Source: CAZQDP01 sp964592375 (lineage in GTDB: Bacteria; Bacillota; Clostridia; RUG12999). Taken from it: a DNA stretch of 64,000 bases. Within the stretch, counting starts at the first letter, position 1. Each line of letters begins with the position of its first letter. Below, piece by piece: positions 27,375 through 35,336 of the stretch. Both the position numbers and the translations under genes were made by a program. The stretch spans positions 1-64,000 of the forward strand of contig CAZQDP010000001.1 in the NCBI GenBank assembly GCA_964592375.1, written 5' to 3'. Under the pieces are notes generated by a model that did no database searches, had not been told where the DNA came from, and saw nothing but the letters and a program-made list of their open reading frames with translations.

Positions 27375-28409
27375 ATGGATGATTTACTAAAGAAGCTTTG
27401 CGCTCTGCCGGCTATCTCGGGATTTGAGTATCTGGGAAATGCAGGGATGGAGGAAATTTTCATCTCTTGCCTGAGCGAGGTAAAAACGGACAGGCAGGGC
27501 AATGTAACGGGATATCGCCGTTGTGGCAAAAAGAATGCGTCGCTTGTTTTACTGGATGCACATAGGGACACCATCGGACTTTTGGTGAAAGATATAGATG
27601 AAAAGGGTTTTTTGCGTTTTGTATCCATCGGTGGGATTGACCCACGCACCCTTGTAGGTGCACAGGTGAGTATATGGGGGAAGCAAAAGATTTGCGGTGT
27701 GATTGGAAGTTTGCCGCCGCACATTTTAAATGGAGATGAAATGAAACGCGCCTTTGCGATAGATGAACTTGCAATTGATACGGGCTTCTCCAAAGATGCG
27801 CTTGCGGAAATTGTGCAAGTAGGAGACATGATCTCCTTTGAATGCGAACCGATAAGGATGCAAAATTGCATAAGCGGCAGTGGATTGGACAATAGGGCGG
27901 GACTTCTCACAATCCTGCTTTGTATCGAGCAGCTTTCCGATAAAGCGCTGGATGTAGATATTTGCGTACTTGCCTCCGCCAAGGAGGAAACCGGAAGAAT
28001 AGGGGCAAAAACGGCTGCATACAGCATCGCGCCCGATATGGCCGTGGTACTTGACGTCACCCACGGGAAAACGCCGGATGGAATGGAAGGCCGCAGTTTT
28101 CAAATTGGAGATGGGCTTGCTATCTGCAAGGGGCCGGTTCTCAGTCGTCATTATACAAATGCAATGATTGATATTGCAAAAAAACATGACATCCCGTATC
28201 AAATTGAGGTGGAAGCAGGGGACACCGGCACGAACGCCAGCGCAATTGATTTAACCGGCAAGGGCGTGCCTTGTGTGATGGTGTCCATACCGCTTCGATA
28301 TATGCATACCGGTGTGGAAACGCTTCATCCCACCGATGTGCAAAATGCGGCAAGCTTATTATCTAAATTCTTAGAGGAATTTAGCAAAAAGGAGATGCCC
28401 TATGCTTGA
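27375..28409 (+). CDS. M42 family metallopeptidase, divergent
   Basis: First of three tandem members of the M42 (glutamyl aminopeptidase/endoglucanase-like) family. The zinc ligands can be placed: H63 with D65 in DAHRDTIGL, D172 in GSGLDNRAG, E204/E205 in SAKEETGRIGA, D227 in VVLDVTHG and H311 in LRYMHTG. The usual metal motif is AHMDE; here it is AHRDT, so this copy is the most divergent. 344 residues. It overlaps the next gene by 8 bases. It probably releases N-terminal residues from peptides, but the substrate is unknown. Confidence 0.88.
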   Translation: MDDLLKKLCALPAISGFEYLGNAGMEEIFISCLSEVKTDRQGNVTGYRRCGKKNASLVLLDAHRDTIGLLVKDIDEKGFLRFVSIGGIDPRTLVGAQVSIWGKQKICGVIGSLPPHILNGDEMKRAFAIDELAIDTGFSKDALAEIVQVGDMISFECEPIRMQNCISGSGLDNRAGLLTILLCIEQLSDKALDVDICVLASAKEETGRIGAKTAAYSIAPDMAVVLDVTHGKTPDGMEGRSFQIGDGLAICKGPVLSRHYTNAMIDIAKKHDIPYQIEVEAGDTGTNASAIDLTGKGVPCVMVSIPLRYMHTGVETLHPTDVQNAASLLSKFLEEFSKKEMPYA

Positions 28410-29415
28410 GATGCTATGTAATGCGATGGGGGTATCCGGTGACGAGGATGAGGTAAGAGAAATCATTTATCAAAGCATTAAACCTTACTGCCATTCTATT
28501 TTGACGGACAATATCGGCAACCTGATTGCATTTAAAAAAGGAAAAAATAGCAGCAAAAAAATAATGCTTTGCGCCCATATGGACGAGGTAGGATTGATTA
28601 TCAAAAGAGTGACGGACGGCGGATACATTAAGTTTGAATGTGTCGGCGGAATTGACGGACGCATATTGCCCGGCAAACGCGTGATTGTGGGTAAAAGCAG
28701 ACTTGCCGGAGTCATCGGGATCAAAGCGGTGCATATGACTACGCAAGAGGAGAGAAAAACCGTGCCAAAGGCGGACGAGCTGTATATTGACATTGGCGCA
28801 AAATCGAAAGAAGAAGCAATGAGTTTGGTGGAACTTGGTGACTATATCATGTTTGACAGTCCGATGAGGGAAATTGGAGACGGCAAAATCATGAGCAAGG
28901 CACTGGATAATCGGGTAGGTTGCAATATTCTCATGGAACTGCTAAAAGAGGACTTTGACAATGATATATATGCATGCTTTACCGTGCAGGAGGAAATAGG
29001 ACTCAGAGGTGCAACCGTTGCAGCTGCTGCGATAAATGCGGATATCGCCATCATACTCGAAACCACAATATGTGCAGATATTTATGATACGCCCCCTCAC
29101 CTAGAGGTTACAACCCTTGGGGGTGGTCCGGCACTGTCCATGATGGAACGCACATCTTATTCAGACAGAAAATTGGTTCGATTTATAAAAGAAACAGCAA
29201 AAAACATGGGTATACCATGCCAATACAAACGCACAGGAATGGGAGGCAATGAGGCAGGAGCTGTGCAAGTATCCGGCACCGGTGCTACGAGCGCAGTTAT
29301 TTCTGTGCCTTGTCGGTATATCCACAGTCCGGTGAGTGTCATCGATAAAAATGACTATCATCACACGTTGATGCTGGCAAAGCAGGTGCTTTGCACAATG
29401 GATAGGTTAGAATAA
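28402..29415 (+). CDS. M42 family aminopeptidase
   Basis: Second tandem M42 peptidase, 337 residues. Metal and catalytic positions: H59, D61 with the canonical AHMDEVG, D169 in KALDNRVG, E197/E198 in TVQEEIGLRGA, E220 in AIILETT where the family more often has Asp, and a C-terminal His in CRYIHSPV. A cytosolic dodecameric aminopeptidase is the family norm. Starting within the previous gene, it is translationally coupled. A short 7-base inverted repeat (CCAAAGG/CCTTTGG) lies just after its stop. Confidence 0.92.
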   Translation: MLEMLCNAMGVSGDEDEVREIIYQSIKPYCHSILTDNIGNLIAFKKGKNSSKKIMLCAHMDEVGLIIKRVTDGGYIKFECVGGIDGRILPGKRVIVGKSRLAGVIGIKAVHMTTQEERKTVPKADELYIDIGAKSKEEAMSLVELGDYIMFDSPMREIGDGKIMSKALDNRVGCNILMELLKEDFDNDIYACFTVQEEIGLRGATVAAAAINADIAIILETTICADIYDTPPHLEVTTLGGGPALSMMERTSYSDRKLVRFIKETAKNMGIPCQYKRTGMGGNEAGAVQVSGTGATSAVISVPCRYIHSPVSVIDKNDYHHTLMLAKQVLCTMDRLE

Positions 29416-29483
29416 TTGCCAAAGGGAATGGAACAATCACCTTTGGGTCTGCAAAGCAAAAAATGGGAAGGAATGGGTTGCCA

Positions 29484-30470
29484 ATGAAGGAGCTCTTAAA
29501 AATGCTGAGCGGGGCCTTTGGCCCATCGGGAAATGAAGAAGAAATTCGCGCGGTTATTCAAAAGGAAATTGAAGGCTGCGGCGAGATTTTCACGGATACT
29601 TTGGGGAATTTGATATGCCATATCAAAGGCGAAGGACCAAAGCTCTTGTTTGCCGCACATATGGATGAAATCGGACTTGTGGTGACTTTTATTGAAGAGG
29701 ATGGTTTTTTGCGCTTTGCGCCTATCGGCGGCGTTCGTGCCCATACTATTTTGCACAGCAGGGTGCTGTTAGAAGGTGGCGCTCGCGGCATTGTAAGTTT
29801 AGGCGAAAAAAAAGAAGCGAAAGATGCAAAAATTTCGGATATGTTTATTGATATTGGCGCAAAAGACCGTGCGCATGCCATGGAAACGGTGGATATTGGT
29901 CATTCGGGGGTATTTGAGGGCGCCTTTTCAGAGATTGGTTGCTTTGTGAGCGCAAAGGCCTTAGACAATCGGGTCGGTTGCGCAGTGCTAATCGATACCA
30001 TACGCAGAGTGAAAAAAAGCCCCAATGATTTATATTTTGTATTTACCGTTCAGGAAGAGGTAGGTCTTCGTGGAGCAGCCCCGGCTGCATTTGCGATTGA
30101 ACCGGATTATGCCATCGCAGTAGATATTACCTCTTGCGCAGGCGTTCCAGACGGCCATAGGCTCCCTCAAAAATCTGGAAAAGGCCCTGCCATTAAAATC
30201 AAAGATGCACGTACCATTACTCATCCTAAAGTCAAAGAGCTTCTTATCAAAGCCGCCAATGCTGCCGACGTGCAATTTCAGTATGAAATTCTCGAAGTAG
30301 GCGGCACGGATGCAGGTGCGTTTGCGTCTGTCAAAGCAGGCATTGCATCGGGTGCGCTGTCTATTCCGCTCAAATATGTGCATTCTCCTTGTGAGATGGT
30401 GCATATGGAGGATGTCGTAAATACCGCAAAAATTCTTCTTGCGGTAGCTTCAATGGGGATAGAGGAATAG
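29484..30470 (+). CDS. M42 family aminopeptidase
   Basis: Third tandem M42 peptidase, about 328 residues, closest in its motifs to the second: AAHMDEIGLV, KALDNRVGCAV, TVQEEVGLRGAAP, AVDITSCAG and LKYVHSPCE all fit the active enzyme. The start is uncertain: ATG 29484 is 11 bases after GGGAAGGA, while TTG 29478 is 5 bases after; the ATG is used here. It ends the long plus-strand run; the next two genes face it. Three side-by-side paralogues suggest a set of aminopeptidases with different side-chain preferences, or a hetero-oligomer. Confidence 0.9.
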   Translation: MKELLKMLSGAFGPSGNEEEIRAVIQKEIEGCGEIFTDTLGNLICHIKGEGPKLLFAAHMDEIGLVVTFIEEDGFLRFAPIGGVRAHTILHSRVLLEGGARGIVSLGEKKEAKDAKISDMFIDIGAKDRAHAMETVDIGHSGVFEGAFSEIGCFVSAKALDNRVGCAVLIDTIRRVKKSPNDLYFVFTVQEEVGLRGAAPAAFAIEPDYAIAVDITSCAGVPDGHRLPQKSGKGPAIKIKDARTITHPKVKELLIKAANAADVQFQYEILEVGGTDAGAFASVKAGIASGALSIPLKYVHSPCEMVHMEDVVNTAKILLAVASMGIEE

Positions 30471-30492
30471 AAAAAAGTCTTTTCAATAGAAT

Positions 30493-31458
30493 TTAAATTT
30501 GGCGGCGAAGAAGCGCACGAATTTGCACTTCATTTCCCATGGATGGAATGCCGCCTCTTTTCATTGCGGCAAAGCTTCCGCTCGCACTTGCAAAAGAGGC
30601 TACCATATCGGCCTCGGACTGCGTGATTGTGTGTGGTGAAATATCATTTTGAATGAGCGCAAATAGTGCGCCGCCCAAAAATGCATCGCCACATCCAGTG
30701 GTATCCACAACGGGGACATCAATTGCAGGAAAATTTCCTTCAATGCCGTTATTCGCAAGAACCATGCAGCCTTCCGGCCCCTTGGTCACAAACATCAGTG
30801 CATTTCTATATTCCTGGCGCAAGGTTCGGCTATTTTCAAGCAAATTGCCACTGCCACATAAAAATGCAACTTCTTCATCGGAAATTTTCACGATATCGGA
30901 CATGGATAGTCCTTTTAGAATAACTCGCTTTGCCTCCTCCTTGCTGTCCCATAATGCAAGGCGTAAATTAGGATCAAATGATATAAGAGCGCCCTTTTGC
31001 TTTGCAAGTGCAACTGCCGCTATATTTGCATCATAAGCGCATGTACTTGTCATTGCCACAGTGCTAAAATGAAAGATTTTTGCATCGGTGATATGTGATA
31101 TATCGGTATTTTCTTTCGATAAATTTGCATCCGCTCCCGGTTTTCGGTAAAAGCTGAAGCTTCTACCGCCTTTTTCGTCCAAATGTACAAACGCAAGCGT
31201 GGTATGTACCTCCGGGTCAACAGATAGGGCATGGGTATCAATTTTTAGTTTTTCAAGCGTTCCTTTTAAAAAAGTACCAAATGCATCATTGCCTACTCTG
31301 CCTGCAAATGCACACGATAATCCTAAACGACTGCATGAAGATAACATATTCGGAGGGCCTCCGCCGGGATTTTGCTCATAGAGCACATGGCCCATATCGG
31401 ACAGACCAACAGGGGTGAAATCAATTAAAATCTCGCCGATGGCGGATACATCATACAT
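30493..31458 (-). CDS. PfkB family carbohydrate kinase (fructokinase-like)
   Basis: Ribokinase-fold sugar kinase, 321 residues. PfkB signatures: the N-terminal GGGPPNML block and the C-terminal DTTGCGDAFLGGAL, whose Asp is the catalytic base. GEILIDFTP at the start resembles fructokinases. Longer in-frame starts reach into the next gene, but GAGG 9 bases before the ATG at 31458 favours MYDVSAIGE. It lies 43 bases downstream of an SGNH hydrolase on the same strand, so the two form an operon that may process a sugar ester or acetylated sugar. The sugar is not known. Confidence 0.9.
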   Translation of the reverse strand: MYDVSAIGEILIDFTPVGLSDMGHVLYEQNPGGGPPNMLSSCSRLGLSCAFAGRVGNDAFGTFLKGTLEKLKIDTHALSVDPEVHTTLAFVHLDEKGGRSFSFYRKPGADANLSKENTDISHITDAKIFHFSTVAMTSTCAYDANIAAVALAKQKGALISFDPNLRLALWDSKEEAKRVILKGLSMSDIVKISDEEVAFLCGSGNLLENSRTLRQEYRNALMFVTKGPEGCMVLANNGIEGNFPAIDVPVVDTTGCGDAFLGGALFALIQNDISPHTITQSEADMVASFASASGSFAAMKRGGIPSMGNEVQIRALLRRQI

Positions 31459-31501
31459 GTTTTTCATCCTCATTTCGCATCTTTTTTCCAATGTGCTAGG
31501 T

Positions 31502-32437
31502 TCAGTACATTTCAAGCGTTTGAATTAGCAGTTGCTCTTGAAGATGCAGGAGGGAATCGATATGTTCAAGGTAGCGTTTTTTCATGTTATTAACGTATCC
31601 TACAGTGTTCGGATCTTCAAGGCAAGAGGTGATTTTCTCTTTCTTCTGGGCAAGCGTAAGGCTATTTTGCTTCGTGGTTTCATATAAAAAATTCCATTCA
31701 ATAAATGCAATGCCTCTGAGAATTTGCTCCGTATTGAAGCGTAGTAGATTTTTTTCTAAGAGCGTAATCTGTTTGTGTACATCAATTGTTTCAATCATGC
31801 CAAGCTGGTACATAAACACCTGCGCCATGACGTGATGCCCCATGTCAGTTGGATGCACCCTATCCTCACCGATAACGTTGATATTTCCTTCTTTCAAGTA
31901 ACCTTTTAGCGCCGCACCAAAGTCAATCAGCTCGCAGTGATACTGTGACGCTATTTCACGAAGCTGTGTGGCGCATTTTTGAAGGCCCACGTCGCACATG
32001 AGGTTTTCGGCCGGAACATCACTGATTTCATCATAGGGTGTCGGAGTACATAGGATGACCTTCGCACCGATGCTGTGGCATTTTTCCACTATTTCCGTGA
32101 TGCTTTTTCGATATGTATCTATTCTCTCTTGCATTTCTTCTTCTTTATTTTCAGATATATAATTTGGTGAATATAGCGTTCTGCCCACATCATTCATTCC
32201 AAAAGCCACCACCACATATCTTGGAAACCATTGCAGTGCATCCACATATATTCTGCTAAGTGACCGCGTAGCAGAATCGCCTGCTACGCCACAATTGAAC
32301 AGTTTGATTTTCTTGTGGTTGTACTCTTGGCAAAATACTTCGAAAATATTGCGTATCCATCCACCACTCGCCGTGATGCTATCGCCAAAAAAGCAAATTC
32401 TATCATCCGTTTGCAGTGACTGTATCAAGTTTTCCAT
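31502..32437 (-). CDS. SGNH/GDSL hydrolase (esterase or deacetylase)
   Basis: All four SGNH blocks are visible: S20 in GDSITASGGW, G50 in NCGVAGDS, N82 in FGMNDVG, and D192 with H195 in DRVHPTDMGH. 311 residues, no signal peptide, so a cytoplasmic esterase. The C-terminal 90 residues after the core are helical and charged (LLEKNLLRFNTEQIL; HIDSLLHLQEQLLI), more than the core needs. It is the first gene of the operon with the PfkB kinase, driven by a consensus promoter. A role in removing acyl groups from a sugar before phosphorylation is a guess from the pairing. Confidence 0.85.
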   Translation of the reverse strand: MENLIQSLQTDDRICFFGDSITASGGWIRNIFEVFCQEYNHKKIKLFNCGVAGDSATRSLSRIYVDALQWFPRYVVVAFGMNDVGRTLYSPNYISENKEEEMQERIDTYRKSITEIVEKCHSIGAKVILCTPTPYDEISDVPAENLMCDVGLQKCATQLREIASQYHCELIDFGAALKGYLKEGNINVIGEDRVHPTDMGHHVMAQVFMYQLGMIETIDVHKQITLLEKNLLRFNTEQILRGIAFIEWNFLYETTKQNSLTLAQKKEKITSCLEDPNTVGYVNNMKKRYLEHIDSLLHLQEQLLIQTLEMY

Positions 32438-32504
32438 TCACATGCCTCTTTTCTTCATAAAGTATTAATCCATTGCATCACTTCTATCACAATGAATTTT
32501 ATTT

Positions 32505-32533
32505 ATTATATACATTATAAAAAAATATGTCAA
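32505..32533 (-). promoter_or_regulatory. Consensus promoter of the SGNH-PfkB operon
   Basis: Read on the minus strand: TTGACA (32528-32533), a spacer of exactly 17 bases and TATAAT (32505-32510), a perfect match to the housekeeping promoter. The start codon lies about 65 bases downstream. The 254-base gap between this operon and the lipoprotein gene contains only the two divergent promoters and AT-rich sequence; no operator was recognised. Confidence 0.85.
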
Positions 32534-32619
32534 TCTTTCACGTATAAAAAACAGATTGCATATTTGATAGTGCGCGAAGAAAAAGAGTGTAAAATTGGGC
32601 AGAACTTCAACATTTTACC

Positions 32620-32648
32620 TTTACATCAAAGGCATCCTATGGTATAAT
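32620..32648 (+). promoter_or_regulatory. Promoter of the lipoprotein-tyrS operon
   Basis: TTTACA (32620-32625), 17 bases, TATAAT (32643-32648), about 45 bases before the lipoprotein start. Five of six and six of six matches make it a strong housekeeping promoter. It probably serves the run from the lipoprotein through recG, since the later genes are closely packed and have no promoter of their own. No T-box lies between it and tyrS. Confidence 0.82.
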
Positions 32649-32691
32649 ATTTTAAAATTAACTTTTTTCGTTGTAAAAGAAAGGGCTAAAC

Positions 32692-33156
32692 ATGCAAAAT
32701 TTTAAGTACTTCTTCGTTTTCATTTTCGCACTCATTCTTGCGAGCAGTCTTATTTCCTGCGCAGGTATTGTGCAAAAAAAAGAGGCTAGGGGGATAGAGG
32801 GCAATGGCATAAGCGAAGGCGGCAGTGCGAAGGCACAGCAAAATGTGGAGGAGATAGTGGATGGTAATTTCAAATGGCCTACCAAAGAAATTGGCAATCT
32901 GCCTCGTCTAAAAGGGACAATCAATGGTATTACAAAGGAAGAGAACAGCTGCAATATCAGCATTGAAAATGTATCTGAACAGGATGCAGAAAAGTATATG
33001 GAGATGCTCAGAGGCAAATTTTCGGACACCAAAACGGAATATGCAACAAAAGGGGTAAGCCTGGTGTATATGGGTTCCGGCGCGGATTATGACGTGATGT
33101 TTACATATAGCTATGCGGATAAATTTTCCGTATTGATGCTTGCAAAAAAAAGTTAA
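32692..33156 (+). CDS. Putative lipoprotein, unknown function
   Basis: The 154-residue product begins with a lipoprotein signal: hydrophobic FFVFIFALILASS followed by the lipobox LISC with Cys23. The mature part is hydrophilic with a lysine- and glycine-rich start (KKEARG) and then about 100 residues with a beta-alpha pattern (NISIENVSEQDAEKYMEMLR; FSDTKTEYATKG; DYDVMFTYSYADKFSVLML). This could be a small fold for binding or inhibition on the outer face of the membrane, but I do not recognise a family. It leads the tyrS operon, 24 bases upstream. Confidence 0.75.
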   Translation: MQNFKYFFVFIFALILASSLISCAGIVQKKEARGIEGNGISEGGSAKAQQNVEEIVDGNFKWPTKEIGNLPRLKGTINGITKEENSCNISIENVSEQDAEKYMEMLRGKFSDTKTEYATKGVSLVYMGSGADYDVMFTYSYADKFSVLMLAKKS

Positions 33157-33180
33157 ATTGATTGAAATGGAGAGAATATC

Positions 33181-34404
33181 ATGGTAAATGTTTTTGATGT
33201 GTTAAAAGAAAGAGGTCTGATTGCACAGACCACCCACGAAAAGGAAATTCGTGATCTTCTTGCGAGCGAAAAGGTTACATTTTACATAGGCTTTGACCCC
33301 ACTGCGGACAGCCTGCATGTGGGGCATTTTCTGCAAATGGTGGTCATGCGCCATATGCAGATGGCCGGGCACAGACCGATTGCCATCTTGGGCGGTGGGA
33401 CAACCATGGTGGGTGATCCCACGGGAAAGACAGATATGCGAAAAATGCTTTCACAAGCGGAAATCCAGTCCAATGCAGATAAGTTCAAAGTGCAAATGTC
33501 AAAATTCATTGACTTTTCGGAAAATAAGGCGCTGATGCTTAACAATGCAAGCTGGCTTCTGGAACTAAATTATGTGGATTTTCTGCGTGAGATTGGCGTA
33601 CATTTCTCGGTCAATCGCATGCTTACATTTGATTGTTTTAAATCAAGGCTTGAAAAAGGACTTACTTTTATTGAATTTAATTATATGCTGATGCAGAGCT
33701 ATGATTTTTTAAAGCTATTCCAGAATTATGAATGCAAGTTAGAGCTTGGCGGTGATGATCAGTGGTCCAATATTTTAGGGGGCATTGATCTGATTAGAAA
33801 AGTGGAAGGCAAAGAGGCCTATGGGATGACCTTTACACTACTGACCACCTCAGAGGGCAAAAAAATGGGCAAAACGGAAAAAGGGGCTGTATGGCTGGAT
33901 CCGCAAAAGACCTCGCCATATGATTTTTATCAGTACTGGCGTAATGTAGAGGATGCGGATGTGATCAAATGCTTAAAGCTCATCACCTTTGTGCCAATGG
34001 CACAAATTGAGCAGCTTTCCGGCTTAGAAGGCGCAGGGCTCAATGATGCAAAAAAACTGCTCGCCTATGAGATTACAAAGCTTGTCCATGGCGCAGAGGA
34101 AGCGGATAAGGCAAAGGATGCCGCAGAGGCCCTGTTCGGAGGCGGTGGTAGTTTGGAAAATATGCCGACTACCCATGCAAGTGCGCAGGATTTTGCCGGG
34201 GGCATGAATATTTTGGATTTACTGGTTGCGACCGGACTTGCTCCTTCAAAGGCGGAAGGGCGCCGACTGGTGATGCAGGGCGGCATAGCGGTGGCAGGTG
34301 AAAAGGTTTCCGGCGTGGATTTTGCCATTTCCTCCGATTTGTTTGAAGATGGGCAGCTCGTCATTAAAAAAGGTAAAAAAGTGTATCATCGGGTTGTGAT
34401 ATGA
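33181..34404 (+). CDS. tyrS: Tyrosyl-tRNA synthetase
   Basis: Class I synthetase charging tRNA-Tyr. The HIGH-type motif is in DSLHVGHFLQM near residue 42; the tyrosine-binding and anticodon regions follow, the KMSKS-type loop is KKMGKTEKGAVW near residue 228, and a C-terminal S4 domain (APSKAEGRRLVMQGGIAVAG) completes 407 residues. This is the TyrRS subclass with a full S4 domain. Its operon is driven from before the lipoprotein gene and has no T-box, so it is not controlled by that mechanism as in Bacillus tyrS. Identity is sure. Confidence 0.97.
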   Translation: MVNVFDVLKERGLIAQTTHEKEIRDLLASEKVTFYIGFDPTADSLHVGHFLQMVVMRHMQMAGHRPIAILGGGTTMVGDPTGKTDMRKMLSQAEIQSNADKFKVQMSKFIDFSENKALMLNNASWLLELNYVDFLREIGVHFSVNRMLTFDCFKSRLEKGLTFIEFNYMLMQSYDFLKLFQNYECKLELGGDDQWSNILGGIDLIRKVEGKEAYGMTFTLLTTSEGKKMGKTEKGAVWLDPQKTSPYDFYQYWRNVEDADVIKCLKLITFVPMAQIEQLSGLEGAGLNDAKKLLAYEITKLVHGAEEADKAKDAAEALFGGGGSLENMPTTHASAQDFAGGMNILDLLVATGLAPSKAEGRRLVMQGGIAVAGEKVSGVDFAISSDLFEDGQLVIKKGKKVYHRVVI

Positions 34405-34829
34405 ACAGGATAGGCAAGCATTTTATCAGAAGAATGATTGTACTTGCGTTGCTTACGGTTGTGATTGTGGCGATGTATGGTGCAATGAAAAAGAACGTGG
34501 AAAACACCGATGGCATTATGATAAAAAGCATTGAGCAAATAGGCCCGAGAGTGCAAATCAGCGGCGAGATTACCTCGCCATATCGCAGCTATGAAGGCGT
34601 TAGCTATACCAATCAAAACAATGCCACATACGTTAAAATTTATACTGTATCTGCCATATGGGGCAAGCAAAAGGACTTTTCGCTCAGCGTTGCAGATACC
34701 ACTAAAATATATTTAGTGGATGAGAAGAAAACCATTCGTATATGGGAGAAGGATGAGAGTCAAAAGATACCGCACGAATCACTTAGCGGAGAGATAATAT
34801 CAGGCGAGGAGAAAACGGGTGAAGAGTAA
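34401..34829 (+). CDS. Small membrane-anchored protein, unknown function
   Basis: A 142-residue protein, start overlapping the tyrS stop as ATGA. One N-terminal membrane helix (MIVLALLTVVIVAMYGAM, residues 12-29) is followed by an outside or inside domain with beta strands (GPRVQISGEITSPY; YVKIYTVSAIWG; TKIYLVDEKK) and an acidic end. No family recognised. Translational coupling to tyrS and the next overlapping gene suggests a conserved small unit between tyrS and recG. Confidence 0.7.
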   Translation: MNRIGKHFIRRMIVLALLTVVIVAMYGAMKKNVENTDGIMIKSIEQIGPRVQISGEITSPYRSYEGVSYTNQNNATYVKIYTVSAIWGKQKDFSLSVADTTKIYLVDEKKTIRIWEKDESQKIPHESLSGEIISGEEKTGEE

Positions 34830-35325
34830 GCAGCTATACCAGCAAGCGTATGCAATTTTAAATCATACAACGCCACTTTCGGTGGACTGCGGTCGTTTGT
34901 GTGAAAATGCCTGTTGCAAAAGTGATGGCGAAGAGGAGTGCGGAATGTATCTGTACCCCGGTGAAACTGCAATGTTTCAAGGGCAAACGGATAATTTTAA
35001 AATAGAAAAATCGGACTTTACATGGGGAACAAAGAGCCGAAATGTACCCATACTCTTTTGCAAGTCGCCATGCAACCGTCATTTTCGGCCACTGTCTTGC
35101 CGAATTTTTCCGCTAGTGCCATATATTGAGGGCGGAACACTTCGAATAATGATGGATCCAAGAGGAAAAAGGGTTTGTCCTTTGGCAAAGGCAATGAAAA
35201 CGCAAGATCTCTTGGAGCAGTTTGTTCATAAAGTGGAGGTTATTTTTCGATTTTTCATAAAAGATTTGGAAATGCGTGCGTACATTGAAGAGCAGAGTAG
35301 ACTCATTGATGAATGGGAGCTGTAA
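34819..35325 (+). CDS. Cysteine-cluster protein (YkgJ/CxxxCC-like)
   Basis: A 168-residue protein with nine conserved-looking cysteines: C24, C28, C32, C33, C41, C81, C85, C94 and C120. The patterns CGRLCENACC, CKSPC, SCRIFP and KRVCPLA resemble the zinc- or Fe-S-binding CxxxCC proteins known as YkgJ-like or UPF0153. Proteins of this kind are common in Clostridia but uncharacterised. The start is GTG, overlapping the previous gene by 11 bases. Whether it binds zinc or an iron-sulfur cluster cannot be told from sequence. Confidence 0.75.
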   Translation: MKSKQLYQQAYAILNHTTPLSVDCGRLCENACCKSDGEEECGMYLYPGETAMFQGQTDNFKIEKSDFTWGTKSRNVPILFCKSPCNRHFRPLSCRIFPLVPYIEGGTLRIMMDPRGKRVCPLAKAMKTQDLLEQFVHKVEVIFRFFIKDLEMRAYIEEQSRLIDEWEL

Positions 35326-35336
35326 CGGAGGCACAC

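Noticed and set aside
29419..29446. CCAAAGG/CCTTTGG inverted repeat between the second and third M42 genes
   Set aside because: Seven pairs with a 14-base loop and no U-tract; too weak to call a terminator.
33157..33180. A T-box before tyrS, as in Bacillus
   Set aside because: Only 24 bases separate it from the lipoprotein gene, and no T-box core is present upstream of that gene either.
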